A DNA stretch of 64,000 nucleotides from Micromonospora ferruginea (GTDB taxonomy: Bacteria > Actinomycetota > Actinomycetes > Mycobacteriales > Micromonosporaceae), in NCBI RefSeq assembly GCF_013694245.2, contig NZ_CP059322.2, positions 4,533,001 to 4,597,000 on the forward strand, written 5' to 3'. The translations under genes were made by a program, and so were the position numbers. A model generated the notes under the pieces. That model was given only the letters and a program-made list of their open reading frames with translations. It had not been told where the DNA came from and ran no database searches. Of the stretch, positions 1 to 11,334 are shown in pieces (within the stretch, counting starts at the first letter, position 1; every line of letters begins with the position of its first letter).

Positions 1-392
1 AGGCAGTAGGAGAACATCGCGTCGCCCGAGGCGACCGGCGTCAGGTACGTCCGCTTCAGCTCCTCGGAGCCGGCCAGCAGCAACGGCATGGTGCCCAGCT
101 TGTTCACCGCCGGGATGAGCGAGGACGAGGCGCAGGCGCGGGCCACCTCCTCGATCACGATGGCCGTGGCGAGCGCGTCCGCGCCGGCGCCGCCGTACTC
201 CACCGGGACGTGCGGGGCGTGGAAGTCGGCGGCCCGCAGCGCGTCGTAGGACGCCTTCGGGAACTCACCTGTCTCGTCCGCCTCAGTGGCGTGCGGAGCC
301 ACCTTGGCCGCACAGACCTCACGGACCGCCTCCCGGATCGCCTCGTGCTCCTCCGGCAACCGGTAGACGTCGAACGACTGCTCTGCGGCCAT
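1..392 (-). CDS. Acyl-CoA dehydrogenase, N-terminal part (cut by left edge)
   Basis: The visible 130 residues read as the all-alpha N-terminal domain of a flavin acyl-CoA dehydrogenase: an EEHEAIREAVREV helix, then PVEYGGAGAD, an IVIEEVARACAS helix and GTMPLLLAGSEE. The family oxidises acyl-CoA thioesters at the alpha-beta bond in the cytoplasm. The ATG at 392 is preceded by a purine-rich AAGGGGAGGG ribosome-binding site. The catalytic base and most of the FAD site lie off the window. From memory, mycobacteria have a FadE-type gene just downstream of purK-purE, and here it is in the same neighbourhood. The substrate cannot be told from this part. Confidence 0.9.
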   Translation of the reverse strand, partial: MAAEQSFDVYRLPEEHEAIREAVREVCAAKVAPHATEADETGEFPKASYDALRAADFHAPHVPVEYGGAGADALATAIVIEEVARACASSSLIPAVNKLGTMPLLLAGSEELKRTYLTPVASGDAMFSYC

Positions 393-634
393 GTCGGCCC
401 TCCCCTTTCACCGCTATCATGCGCAGTCTGTGCCGCCCGGGGGCCGCCGACTGCCGCAGACTGAAGAATAGCCACCAGGCTCGGACCGAACCCTACCGGC
501 GGGTAGGCTCGCGCCCGAGCGTCGCCCACCCGACCCACTACCCTCACACCAGACAGTCCCTCGGTGCCCGGCCTAGGCGCCCCAGCAGAATGCGACGCGA
601 GGATGCGCCGCCAGCGCGAGCGGAGAAGACAGGC

Positions 635-2062
635 GTGACGATCCCGTACCCGAACTCCCAGCCGATGCCCGCGATCGCCGCGGTCACCCCGCCGTCGGGC
701 GCGGCCCGGCCCCGGGTGACCTTCCTCGGCACCGGCTACCTCGGCGCGACGTACGCCATCTGCTACGCGGAACTGGGCTACGAGGTGCTCGGTTTCGACG
801 TCGACGCGGACAAGATCGCCAAGCTGAACGCCGGCGAGGTCCCGATCCACGAACCCGGCCTCGACGAGCTGCTGCGGCGCAACCTCGCCGCCGGCCGGCT
901 GCGGTTCAGCACCGACATCCAGGAGACCGCCGACTTCGGCGACGTGCACTTCATCTGCGTCGGGACCCCGCAGCGGGCCGACGGGATGGGCGCCGACCTG
1001 TCGTACGTCGAGGCGTCGGTGACCAGCCTGGCCCAGCACCTGACCCGCAAGGCGCTGATCGTCGGCAAGTCCACCGTGCCGGTGGGCACCGCGGAGTGGG
1101 TCGAGCAGCTCGTCGGCAAGCACACCCCGGACGACCTCGGCGTCGAGGTGGCGTGGAGCCCCGAGTTCCTCCAGGAGGGCTTCGCCGTCGACGACGTGCT
1201 GCGCCCCAACCGGATCGTGGTCGGGGTCAAGAGCGAGTGGGCCAACGGCATGCTCTTCGCCGCCCACAAGGGCGTCTTCGACCTGGCCGCCACCGAGGAC
1301 CGCGAGGTGCCCCTGGTGGTCACCGACTTCGCCACCGCCGAGCTGGTCAAGGTCGCCGCGAACGCGTTCCTGGCCACCAAGATCTCCTTCATCAACGCGA
1401 TGGCCGAGGTCTGCGAGGCCGCCGGCGGCGACGTCACCCAGCTCGCCCGCTCGATCGGCTACGACCCCCGGATCGGCAACCGCTTCCTGCAGGCCGGGCT
1501 CGGCTTCGGCGGCGCCTGCCTGCCCAAGGACATCCGCGCGTTCCAGGCCCGCGCGCAGGAGCTGGGCGCCGGCGAGGCGCTGCGGTTCCTGCACGAGGTC
1601 GACCTGATCAACAACCGCCGGCGTACCCGGGTGGTGCAGCTCGCCGCCGAGCTGCTCGGCCGCCGCTCCGGCCCGGCCGGGCCGGACCTCTCCGGCACCC
1701 GGGTCGCGGTGCTGGGCGCCACGTTCAAGCCCAACACCGATGACGTACGCGACGCGCCCGCCCTGGCGGTGGCCGCACTGCTCGGCAAGGCCGGCGCCGA
1801 CGTGCACGTCTTCGACCCGCAGGGCATCGAGAACGCGCGCCGCGCGGTGCCCGGCCTGGCCTACGAGGACTCCATGACCGACGCGGTCCAGGGCGCCGAC
1901 CTGGTCTGCGTGCTCACCGAGTGGGCCGAGTTCCGCAACGCCGACCCGGTCGCCCTGGGCGAGCTGGTCAACGGGCGCAAGGTCGTCGACGGGCGCAACT
2001 GCCTGGACTCGACACTGTGGACGCAGGCCGGCTGGGAGTACCGCGGCCTGGGCCGCCCCTGA
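635..2062 (+). CDS. ugd: UDP-glucose 6-dehydrogenase
   Basis: This enzyme oxidises UDP-glucose to UDP-glucuronate with two NAD+, a precursor of cell-surface sugars. About 475 residues, normal for the family. The N-terminal Rossmann motif is FLGTGYLG. The nucleotide-sugar loop and the catalytic cysteine lie in GFGGACLPKD. The C-terminal UDP-binding domain has the typical ATFKPNTDDVRDAPA stretch. I chose GTG at 635 because GGAGA lies 8 nt upstream; ATG at 667 would also keep the whole fold. The open frame runs back to 419, but that extra part has no family counterpart. It is transcribed alone and is followed by a strong terminator. Confidence 0.95.
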   Translation: MTIPYPNSQPMPAIAAVTPPSGAARPRVTFLGTGYLGATYAICYAELGYEVLGFDVDADKIAKLNAGEVPIHEPGLDELLRRNLAAGRLRFSTDIQETADFGDVHFICVGTPQRADGMGADLSYVEASVTSLAQHLTRKALIVGKSTVPVGTAEWVEQLVGKHTPDDLGVEVAWSPEFLQEGFAVDDVLRPNRIVVGVKSEWANGMLFAAHKGVFDLAATEDREVPLVVTDFATAELVKVAANAFLATKISFINAMAEVCEAAGGDVTQLARSIGYDPRIGNRFLQAGLGFGGACLPKDIRAFQARAQELGAGEALRFLHEVDLINNRRRTRVVQLAAELLGRRSGPAGPDLSGTRVAVLGATFKPNTDDVRDAPALAVAALLGKAGADVHVFDPQGIENARRAVPGLAYEDSMTDAVQGADLVCVLTEWAEFRNADPVALGELVNGRKVVDGRNCLDSTLWTQAGWEYRGLGRP

Positions 2063-2074
2063 CCGATCGACGCC

Positions 2075-2120
2075 GGTCCGGCCGGCCGGGGATCGCTTCC
2101 CCGGCCGGCCGGACCTTTTT
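2075..2120 (+). terminator. Rho-independent terminator of ugd
   Basis: A perfect 18-bp stem (2075-2092 with 2098-2115) closes a 5-nt loop TCGCT and runs straight into TTTTT at 2116-2120. It starts 12 nt after the ugd stop. This is one of only two hairpins I found in the window with a real T-tract. Confidence 0.93.
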
Positions 2121-2221
2121 GTTGTCCGGAACGCGGCGGCAACTGTCGAAATCCCGGCCCGCTCAGGGCATGCTCTCCAGAGGTCCACAGTGCGACGGGC
2201 ACGGGCGGACGGGAGACTGTC

Positions 2222-5200
2222 GTGGAGAGCTTCAGGTGCGCCGCCTGCGGGCGGGAGATCAAGCCCGCCGCCGTCTGCCCGCACTGCGGCGCCGAGCAGC
2301 CACAGTGGGCCGAGCACCTGGCCGACATCGAGCGCTCGATCGCCGAGATGAAGGCCCGTGACGCCGAGATCGCCCGCGAGCAGCGGCAGATCGCCGCCAA
2401 GATGCAGGCCGCCCTCTTCCAGCGCGACATCCTGGCGCACGCCGGTGAGGAGCGGATCAAGCAGGCCACCCGGCCGCGCAAGGTGCTGCGCCGCCGGCCG
2501 GGACGCCGCCCGCCCACCGCCGCCACCGGCGCCCCGCCCCGGGTGCCGCGGCAGGGCACCCCGCCGCCCGCCCCGGACGACCTGCCCCCGTCGCCGCCGC
2601 GCGGCCGCCCCCAGTGGCTCGACGTGGACGACCCGGAGCACCCGCCGGAGGCGTCCTCGCGCGAGGTGCAGAACATCCCCCTCGGGCTGGGCGCGCTGCT
2701 GCTCGGCGTCGCGGCGGTGGTCTTCGCCGCCGTCGCCACCAGCTCGATGGACGCGCTGGCCCGGCTCGGCGTGCTGCTGGTCGCCACCGTGCTGATGCTG
2801 CTCGCCCCGCCGGTGCTGGCCCGCCGCGGCCTCACCTCGACCGCCGAGACCATCGCCGCGGTCGGGTTGCTGCTGGTGCCGCTGGCCGGGTACGCGGTCT
2901 GGGCCGTCGACCGGATCGGCGGCGGCACCTCGGGCGCCGCGTTCGCCGGATCGATCTTCCTGGTCACCACCGTGGTCGCGGTCGGCTACGCGTACGGCAC
3001 CGGGCTGCGCGCCCCCCGCTTCGCCACCGTGCTGGCCGCCCAGCCGGTGCTGCCGCTGCTGGCGTACGAGCGGATCACCGGGCCGGCCGGCTGGGCCCTG
3101 GTGCTCACCGTGGTGGCGGTGCTGGACCTGGCGCTGGCCCGGTCCGCGGTGGTGCGGGAGCGGCCGGTCCGGTCGGACCTGCCCACCGCCCCGCCGAGGG
3201 CTCCGGTTCCGCCCCGGCAGCGCGCCGACGACGACCGGCCCGAGTCCGCGCCGGAGGAGTCCGCCGAGGTGCTCGGCGGCGAGCCGCCGGCCGGTCCGGA
3301 CACCGTCGCGGCGACCCGACCGGTGCCGTGGCTGCGGGAGCTGACCTGGTTGCTGCACGGCGCGGCGGTCGCGGTGGCCCTCGCGTACGCGGTCACCGCC
3401 CTGCTGCGGTCCGCCACCGTGCCGGGCGCCGCGGCCGCCGGCACGGTGCTGCTGCTGGCCGCGCTCACCGCGCTGGCCGGCACGCTGGTGCTGCGCCGGC
3501 CGCCGCTGCCCGACGTGGGCGCCGGCATCGTCACCCTGGCGGTGATCGGCGCGCTCGGCCGGGTCGCCTCGGTGGCGCTGCCCGGCCGGTCCCTGCTGCT
3601 GATCGCCGCGGTCATCGCGCTCACCGGGCTCGCCGTGCGGGCCATGCCGGAGGCGGCCCGCCGGGGTCCACAGCTCGCCTCCGCGGTGGCGCTCACGGTC
3701 AGCGGCCTGGTGGTCGCCGGCGGCGCGCTGCGGGCCGGGCTGGCCCCGGTCCGGGCGGCGCTGCCGGCCTGGTCCGCCGACCTGAGCGGATGGCACGCCG
3801 AGCTGGCCCGGGCGGTCGGCCCGACCGGCTGGCAGCTCGCCGCCGCCGCGCTGCTGCTCACCGTCGCCGCCGTGGTCGCGCTGCCGGTCGAGATCCGACG
3901 CGAGTTCGCGGTGGTCGGCGCGGCGCTCACCGCGCTCGCCGTGCCGGCCTCGCTCGGCCTGGGCTGGGCGGCGGCCTGCTGGCCGATGCTGCTGACCGCG
4001 GTCGCCGTCGGGGTGCTCGGGCTCACCGCCGGCACCGAACGCGCCGCCGTGGTGCACGCGGTGACCGCCGCCGTGCTGGGGTTGACCGGGGCCGGGGCGG
4101 CGCTCGCCCGCCCCGCGCTCACCGCCGCCGCGCTGACCCTGCTCTTCCTGGCCGGGGCGCTGGTCTCGCTCGCGCCCCGGGTCCGCATCGCCGCCGCCGC
4201 GACGGATCCGGTCTGCGCCTGGGCCGCCGGCGGCGCGGCGTTCGCCCTGCCCGGCGCGGTGGCCGCGTTCGTCGCCGCCACCGTGCCGACGCCACCGTCG
4301 CCCACCCCCGCCAACCTGCGCGAGATCACCGTCCCGATCCTGGCCGCGAGCTTCCTCGCCGTCTGCGTGACGCTCGCCTACGCCGCCCTGGTGCAGGTGG
4401 CGCAGCGGCAGCTCAGCATGCCGCACGCGCTCGGCACGGTGCTCGGCGCGGTGACCGTCGCCGCCGCCGGCTTCGGCGCGCCCGGCGCCACCTCGGCGGA
4501 CGCCTGGGTGGGTGGCCTGCTGCTGATCAGCGCCGCGCTGTTGGCGCTGGCCCCACGGATCGACGCCGGACGCCGGGCCGACATGTCGCTGGACGGGTCG
4601 GACCTGGCCCTCGCCGCCACCACGGTGGCGCTGGTCGCCACGCTGGCGCGGATCGCCGCGGTGCTCGCGCCCGGCGGGCAGCTCGCGGTGGCGGCCGCGT
4701 TGGTGCTGGTGGTGGCGGTGGCGGCCCGGGCGCTGCCGGAGGAGTGGCGACGCGGGCCGATCCTCGGCATCGCGGCCGGCGGCACGCTGATCGGTCTCAT
4801 CGCCGCCTGGAGCGTGCTGCGCGGCGGCGTGGGCGTGCTGGCCACCCCCGGGCCGATCTGGGCGGGTGACCTGAGCGGGTGGCCGGCCGCGCCCACCGGC
4901 GGGGCGACCTGGCAGGCGCCGGTGGCGCTGGCGCTGCTGGGGATGACCGCCGCCGTGCTGCTGCCGCCACCGTGGAAGTACGACGTCTCGGGCGTGGCCG
5001 CGGTGCTCGCCACCGTGGGCGCGCCGGCCGCGTTCGACCTGCCCTGGTGGTCGCCGGTGCTGGTCGGCGCGATGGTGGCCACGGTCTACGGGATGGCGGC
5101 GGTGGCCGCGGCGGACCCGCGGGCCGCGCTGTCCCGGGCCACCGTGGCCGGGGTGGTGGCGCTGCACGCCGCCGGCGCCGGCCTGGTCCGGCCCTGGACC

Positions 5201-7129
5201 ACGGCGTTGGCGCTGGGCAGCATCGCCCTGATCGGCGTGACCGTGGCGGCCCTGGCCCGGTCGTTCGCGCCGGCCCTGGTGGACGACGTACGCGCCGAGG
5301 GCATGCCGCCGCACCTGGTGCAGGTGGGCGGCGCGGCCGCCGGGGCGGCCCTGCTCGCCCTGCCTGGCGCGGTGGCCGCCCTGTCCGTCGAGTTCGGCCG
5401 TCCGGCGCAGGTGGTGCTCACGGCCGCGCTGGCCGCCGCCAGCATCGGCCTGGCGGTGATCGCGGCGGTCCGCCGGCAGGTGCCGCAGTACCTTCCGTAC
5501 GCCAGCGTGGCCGTCGTCGGCGCGGCCACCGTCACCGCCGCCGCCGCCCTCGTCGTCCACCTGCCCGCCGGCGTGTTCGCCGCCGCCGCGGCGCTGCTCG
5601 GCGTGCTCGCCGAGCTGATCCGGGCGGCCACCGTCCCGCCGGCCGACTCGGCCCGGCCGGTGCGCCGCTGGTCGGTGCTGTTGAACGGGGCGCTGCGCCG
5701 GGACGACGCCACCGAGCTGCGGTGGCGGGTCAGCCCGGCCGCCGGGGCGCTGGCCGCGGCGGCGCTGCCCACCGCGCTGGCGCTGGTCACCCTGGCGCCG
5801 CCGCTGGTGGTGGCGTTGTTCTCGACGTTCGTGGTGCTGGGACGGGTGTGGCAGGGGCCGCCGCCGGAGCTGCTCACCCCGCCGCCGGACGCGGTGGACC
5901 CCACGCACGTGCTCACCGCGCTGCTGTTGACCGCGACCGCGGCGCTGGCCGCGACCGGGTTCAGCGGCGGCCGCCGGTCCCGGGCGGTGCCGGTGGTCCT
6001 GCCCGGTGCGGCGCTCACGCTGCTGATCACGCCGGTGGCACTGGGTCAGGGCTGGCCGATCACCGCGCAGGCGGGGCTGGTCGTGTTCACCATCTCGATG
6101 CTGGGGCTGGCGCTGACCCCGCCGCCGGCGCTGGCCGAGCCGGGCCGCTCGATCCGGGTGGCCCGGGTGCTGGTCTTCGTCATCGGGTTGGCCGCCGGCG
6201 GGGCGGGGCTGGCCGGCGCGCTGGCCACCCGGGAGCTGACCCTGATCACGCTGGGCAGCGCGGTCGCCGTGGGCCTGGTCGCGGCGTTCTTCGGCACCAC
6301 CCAGCGGGCCCGCATCCTGGGCTGGCTGTTCGCCTCGGTGATGGCCCAGCTCTTCGTGCTCACGCTCGGCCTGGTGGCCGGGCTCGCCGCGGTCTGGTCG
6401 GCGTTCGGGGTGCTCGCGGTCGGCGCCGCGTTGCAGGTCTTCGCCGCCACCCTGCCCCGGCTGCGTCGGCCCGAGGCGTACCGGGAGGCGGCCACCGTCG
6501 AGTGGAGCGGTTACGGCGCGGCGCTGATCGCGCTGGCCCTGGCGTACGACTCGCCCCGGCACATCGCCGCGCTGCTGGCCGCCTGGGGCGCGGTGCTCGG
6601 CATCGCGGCCAGCCGTCCGGGGCGGCGTCCGATGGAGCGGAACCTGCTGTTCTGGGCGGTGGTGGCCTGCGAGATCAGCGCGTGGTGGATCCTGATGCGG
6701 GTGTCCGACGTGGCGCTGCCCGAGGCGTACACGCTGCCGTTCGCGGCGCTGGCCCTGCTGGTCGGGGTGCTGCAACTGCGCCACCGGCCGGACATGTCGA
6801 GCTGGGTGGCGTACGGGCCGGCGCTGGTGACCGCGTTCCTGCCGTCGCTGGCGATCGTGGTGGCGACCGACTCCAGCATGCTGCGGCAGGTGTTGCTGCT
6901 GCTCGGTGCCGTGGCGGTGCTGATCTTCGGCTCGACCAGCCGGCAGCAGGCGCCGGTGATCGTCGGCGCGACGGTCACCGCGATCGCCGCGGTCCACGCG
7001 CTGTTCAGCCTCGGCCCGTGGCTGGTGCTGATCCCGGTCGGCCTCGTCCTGCTGGTGCTCGGCGCGAGCAACGAGCGCCGCCGCCGCGCCCAGGAACGCC
7101 TGCAGACGGCGCTGCGCGGGATGCGCTGA
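2222..7129 (+). CDS. Giant polytopic membrane protein with N-terminal zinc ribbon (1635 aa)
   Basis: Function unknown. Residues 4-25 hold two CxxC pairs (CAAC and CPHC), a zinc ribbon. Next come a charged helical stretch (IERSIAEMKARDAEIAREQ) and a proline-rich linker to about residue 145. The rest is an almost unbroken series of hydrophobic Ala/Leu/Val segments, several tens of them, broken by one hydrophilic loop near residues 315-365 (PPRAPVPPRQRADDDR). Motifs such as GRVASVALPGR and ARIAAVLAPGG recur, which suggests internal duplication. The GTG start is set by GGGAGA 5 nt upstream. It is a single-gene unit between two hairpins. I saw no transporter signature. Confidence 0.85.
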   Translation: MESFRCAACGREIKPAAVCPHCGAEQPQWAEHLADIERSIAEMKARDAEIAREQRQIAAKMQAALFQRDILAHAGEERIKQATRPRKVLRRRPGRRPPTAATGAPPRVPRQGTPPPAPDDLPPSPPRGRPQWLDVDDPEHPPEASSREVQNIPLGLGALLLGVAAVVFAAVATSSMDALARLGVLLVATVLMLLAPPVLARRGLTSTAETIAAVGLLLVPLAGYAVWAVDRIGGGTSGAAFAGSIFLVTTVVAVGYAYGTGLRAPRFATVLAAQPVLPLLAYERITGPAGWALVLTVVAVLDLALARSAVVRERPVRSDLPTAPPRAPVPPRQRADDDRPESAPEESAEVLGGEPPAGPDTVAATRPVPWLRELTWLLHGAAVAVALAYAVTALLRSATVPGAAAAGTVLLLAALTALAGTLVLRRPPLPDVGAGIVTLAVIGALGRVASVALPGRSLLLIAAVIALTGLAVRAMPEAARRGPQLASAVALTVSGLVVAGGALRAGLAPVRAALPAWSADLSGWHAELARAVGPTGWQLAAAALLLTVAAVVALPVEIRREFAVVGAALTALAVPASLGLGWAAACWPMLLTAVAVGVLGLTAGTERAAVVHAVTAAVLGLTGAGAALARPALTAAALTLLFLAGALVSLAPRVRIAAAATDPVCAWAAGGAAFALPGAVAAFVAATVPTPPSPTPANLREITVPILAASFLAVCVTLAYAALVQVAQRQLSMPHALGTVLGAVTVAAAGFGAPGATSADAWVGGLLLISAALLALAPRIDAGRRADMSLDGSDLALAATTVALVATLARIAAVLAPGGQLAVAAALVLVVAVAARALPEEWRRGPILGIAAGGTLIGLIAAWSVLRGGVGVLATPGPIWAGDLSGWPAAPTGGATWQAPVALALLGMTAAVLLPPPWKYDVSGVAAVLATVGAPAAFDLPWWSPVLVGAMVATVYGMAAVAAADPRAALSRATVAGVVALHAAGAGLVRPWTTALALGSIALIGVTVAALARSFAPALVDDVRAEGMPPHLVQVGGAAAGAALLALPGAVAALSVEFGRPAQVVLTAALAAASIGLAVIAAVRRQVPQYLPYASVAVVGAATVTAAAALVVHLPAGVFAAAAALLGVLAELIRAATVPPADSARPVRRWSVLLNGALRRDDATELRWRVSPAAGALAAAALPTALALVTLAPPLVVALFSTFVVLGRVWQGPPPELLTPPPDAVDPTHVLTALLLTATAALAATGFSGGRRSRAVPVVLPGAALTLLITPVALGQGWPITAQAGLVVFTISMLGLALTPPPALAEPGRSIRVARVLVFVIGLAAGGAGLAGALATRELTLITLGSAVAVGLVAAFFGTTQRARILGWLFASVMAQLFVLTLGLVAGLAAVWSAFGVLAVGAALQVFAATLPRLRRPEAYREAATVEWSGYGAALIALALAYDSPRHIAALLAAWGAVLGIAASRPGRRPMERNLLFWAVVACEISAWWILMRVSDVALPEAYTLPFAALALLVGVLQLRHRPDMSSWVAYGPALVTAFLPSLAIVVATDSSMLRQVLLLLGAVAVLIFGSTSRQQAPVIVGATVTAIAAVHALFSLGPWLVLIPVGLVLLVLGASNERRRRAQERLQTALRGMR

Positions 7130-7132
7130 GGC

Positions 7133-7173
7133 GCCGGCGCCCTGGCGGCGTGCCATCCCGCCGCCAGGCCGGC
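7133..7173 (+). terminator. GC-rich hairpin after the giant membrane protein gene
   Basis: A 9-bp stem CTGGCGGCG/CGCCGCCAG (7142-7150, 7159-7167) is extended by GCCGGC/GCCGGC (7133-7138, 7168-7173) across a 3-nt bulge. It begins 3 nt after the stop codon. There is no T-tract, so it may only pause polymerase or protect the 3' end. Confidence 0.6.
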
Positions 7174-7231
7174 ACGTCGATCGGTCGCTGTCCGTAGTGT
7201 TCGGTCGATGTGGCCCGCGACCGCTCCGCCG

Positions 7232-7356
7232 CCTTTGCTCTGCAGCCATGGGCGCATCGGTAACCGAAAGTGACCGCGATGGGCCGGGCAGGATTCACGC
7301 ATCGGTACCAAAGACCAGCCCAAGGCCGTGATGCGCCGGTGGCTGCAGAGCAAAGG
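7232..7356. repeat. Long inverted repeat, TTTGCTCTGCAGCC family
   Basis: Two 27-nt arms (7232-7258 and 7330-7356) match at 25 of 27 positions as an inverted pair, with 71 bp between them. The arm core is TTTGCTCTGCAGCC. The element fills most of the 304-bp gene-free stretch 7130-7433, between a plus-strand and a minus-strand gene. No open frame or transposase is present, so it looks like a MITE- or REP-type palindrome or a bidirectional end structure. Confidence 0.85.
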
Positions 7357-7433
7357 CAATGACGGGCCACGACCCGATGCCGCAGCGGTGATTACTCTCC
7401 GCAATCCGACGTCCCGAACACGGAGGGTGAGCG

Positions 7434-7925
7434 TCAGCGCAACGAGGCGCGGAGCGCGGCTTCCTTCTCGGCGACCAGATCCTCCAGGCTCGCCTGGTAG
7501 GCGGCCATCCGGTCCCGCAACGCCGGGTCGGCGGCACCGAGGATGCGGACGGCGAGCAGCCCGGCGTTGCGGGCGTTGCCGATCGACACGGTGGCGACCG
7601 GCACCCCGGCCGGCATCTGCACGATGGACAGCAGCGAGTCCATCCCGTCCAGGTACTTGAGCGGCACCGGCACCCCGATCACCGGCAGCGGGGTGACCGA
7701 CGCGACCATGCCGGGCAGGTGGGCCGCCCCGCCCGCGCCCGCGATGATCACTCGGATGCCCCGGCCGGCGGCCTCCCGGCCGTACTCGATCATCTTGAGC
7801 GGGGTGCGGTGCGCCGAGACCACGCCGACCTCGTGCGGCACGCCGAACTCGTCGAGCGCGTCGGCGGCGGCCCGCATGGTCGGCCAGTCCGAGTCGCTGC
7901 CCATGATCAGCCCGACGGTGCTCAT
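7434..7925 (-). CDS. purE: N5-carboxyaminoimidazole ribonucleotide mutase
   Basis: This purine enzyme moves the carboxyl of N5-CAIR to C4, giving CAIR, right after PurK. About 163 residues, the usual class I PurE size. The N-terminus IMGSDSDWPTM is the mononucleotide-binding motif, VVSAHRTP follows, and the loop GAGGAAHLPGM is complete. I placed the start at ATG 7925, directly before STVGLIMGSDSD. The frame is open without a stop up to ATG 8021, which overlaps the purK stop. The extra 32 residues are a repetitive insert (separate entry) and are unlike any PurE N-terminus. Translation from 8021 would still be in frame. Confidence 0.95.
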   Translation of the reverse strand: MSTVGLIMGSDSDWPTMRAAADALDEFGVPHEVGVVSAHRTPLKMIEYGREAAGRGIRVIIAGAGGAAHLPGMVASVTPLPVIGVPVPLKYLDGMDSLLSIVQMPAGVPVATVSIGNARNAGLLAVRILGAADPALRDRMAAYQASLEDLVAEKEAALRASLR

Positions 7926-8021
7926 GCCGTGCCGGCTGGGCATGCCCTCACGGCCCTCGCTCCGCTCGGTGCGTTCGCTCATGCCGTGCCGGCTGGGCAT
8001 GCCCTCACGGCCCTCGCTCAT
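7926..8021 (-). repeat. In-frame repetitive insert at the purK/purE junction with duplicated ATGAGC starts
   Basis: Read on the minus strand, the purK stop overlaps an ATGAGC at 8021. After 96 bp the same ATGAGC recurs as the likely original purE start (7925), with a third copy at 7982. A 39-bp unit encoding SEGREGMPSRHGM is present twice, separated by a SERTER stretch. The likely history is that purE once began at the purK stop and a repetitive element inserted there, copying the start codon. The frame is kept, so a PurE with a 32-residue extension could be made. Confidence 0.75.
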
Positions 8022-9178
8022 GCGCGTCCCTCCTGGAGCCAGCGGGCGGCGCGCGCGGCCCGAGCCCGTACGTCGGTCAGGTCGGTGCCGAGCACCGTGA
8101 CGTGCCCGATCTTGCGGCCTGGCCGCACCTGCTTGCCGTAGAGGTGGACCTTGGCGCCGGGCTCGGCGGCGAACAGGTGGTGCAGCCGCTCGTCGATCGA
8201 GATCCCGCCCGGCTCGCCACCGAGCACGTTCGCCATCACCGCGACCGGCGCGGTGAGCGAGGTGTCCCCCATCGGGTAGTCGAGCACCGCCCGCAGGTGC
8301 TGCTCGAACTGCGACGTCCGGGCACCCTCGATGGTCCAGTGCCCCGAGTTGTGCGGGCGCATCGCCAGCTCGTTGACGACCAGCCCGGCGGGCGTGTCGA
8401 ACAGCTCCACCGCGAGCAGGCCGACCACGCCGAGCGCGGTGGCCAGGTCGATGGCGAGCTGCTGCGCGGCGAGCGCCTGCTCCTCGGGCAGGTCGGGCGC
8501 GGGCGCCAGCACCTCGACGCAGATGCCGTCGGACTGCACCGTCTCCACCACCGGGTACGCGGCGACCTGCCCGAACGGCGACCGGGCCACCTGCACGGCC
8601 AGCTCCCGGCGCAGCGCCACCCGCTCCTCCACCAGCAGCGGCGTGCCGCCGTCCAGCAGCGCGGCGGCCAGCTCGGCGGCCTGGTCGGCGTCGTCCACCA
8701 TCCAGACGCCCCGGCCGTCGTAGCCGCCCCGGGCGGCCTTGAGCACCACCGGCCAGCCGACCTCCGCGCCGAACGCGAGCAGGTCGGCCGGCGACTCCAC
8801 CGGACGCCAGGCCGGGTTCGGCGCGCCCAGCTCGCCGAGCCGCTCCCGCATCACCCGCTTGTCCTGCGCGTGCACCAGCGCCTCGGCCGGCGGGAACAGC
8901 TTCACGCCCTCGTCGGTCAAGGCCCGGACGTGCGCGTTCGGCACGTGCTCGTGATCGAAGGTGACCACGTCGCAGCCCTTCGCGAAGGTGCGCAGCGCGG
9001 TCAGGTCGGTGTGGTCGCCGTACTGGACGTCGGCGGCGACCAGCGCCGCGCCGTCGTCCGGGGCGAGCGCCAGCACGCGCAGCGACTGGCCGAGGGCGAT
9101 GGCGGCCTGGTGGGTCATCCGGGCCAGCTGGCCGCCGCCCACCATGCCCACGACGGGGAGTCCGGTACGGGAGTCCAT
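8018..9178 (-). CDS. purK: N5-carboxyaminoimidazole ribonucleotide synthase
   Basis: This ATP-grasp enzyme makes N5-CAIR from AIR, bicarbonate and ATP in purine synthesis. 386 residues, normal length. The N-terminus VVGMVGGGQLARM is the preATP-grasp nucleotide fold. The central KAARGGYDGRGVW is the ATP loop, and the metal-binding end reads NELAMRPHNSGHWTIEGA. ATG at 9178. Its stop overlaps the first ATG of the purE insert, so the pair is translationally coupled or was before the insertion. Confidence 0.96.
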   Translation of the reverse strand: MDSRTGLPVVGMVGGGQLARMTHQAAIALGQSLRVLALAPDDGAALVAADVQYGDHTDLTALRTFAKGCDVVTFDHEHVPNAHVRALTDEGVKLFPPAEALVHAQDKRVMRERLGELGAPNPAWRPVESPADLLAFGAEVGWPVVLKAARGGYDGRGVWMVDDADQAAELAAALLDGGTPLLVEERVALRRELAVQVARSPFGQVAAYPVVETVQSDGICVEVLAPAPDLPEEQALAAQQLAIDLATALGVVGLLAVELFDTPAGLVVNELAMRPHNSGHWTIEGARTSQFEQHLRAVLDYPMGDTSLTAPVAVMANVLGGEPGGISIDERLHHLFAAEPGAKVHLYGKQVRPGRKIGHVTVLGTDLTDVRARAARAARWLQEGRA

Positions 9179-9253
9179 AGCGCCGCCAGCCTAGCCGGGC
9201 CGGCGACCGGCCGGACCGCGAGGGCGGCCCGTCCCACCGGCGCCGCCGGCCGC

Positions 9254-11290
<2,037 letters not shown>

Positions 11291-11334
11291 CGTCCGACCA
11301 TAGCGAGCGTCTCGGGCCGACGCGGCGGGAGTGG

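Noticed and set aside
155..7249. Open frame of over 2,300 codons on the minus strand
   Set aside because: It is antisense to ugd and the giant membrane gene. Its Arg/Gly/His/Gln-rich composition is the usual shadow of GC-rich codons on the other strand.
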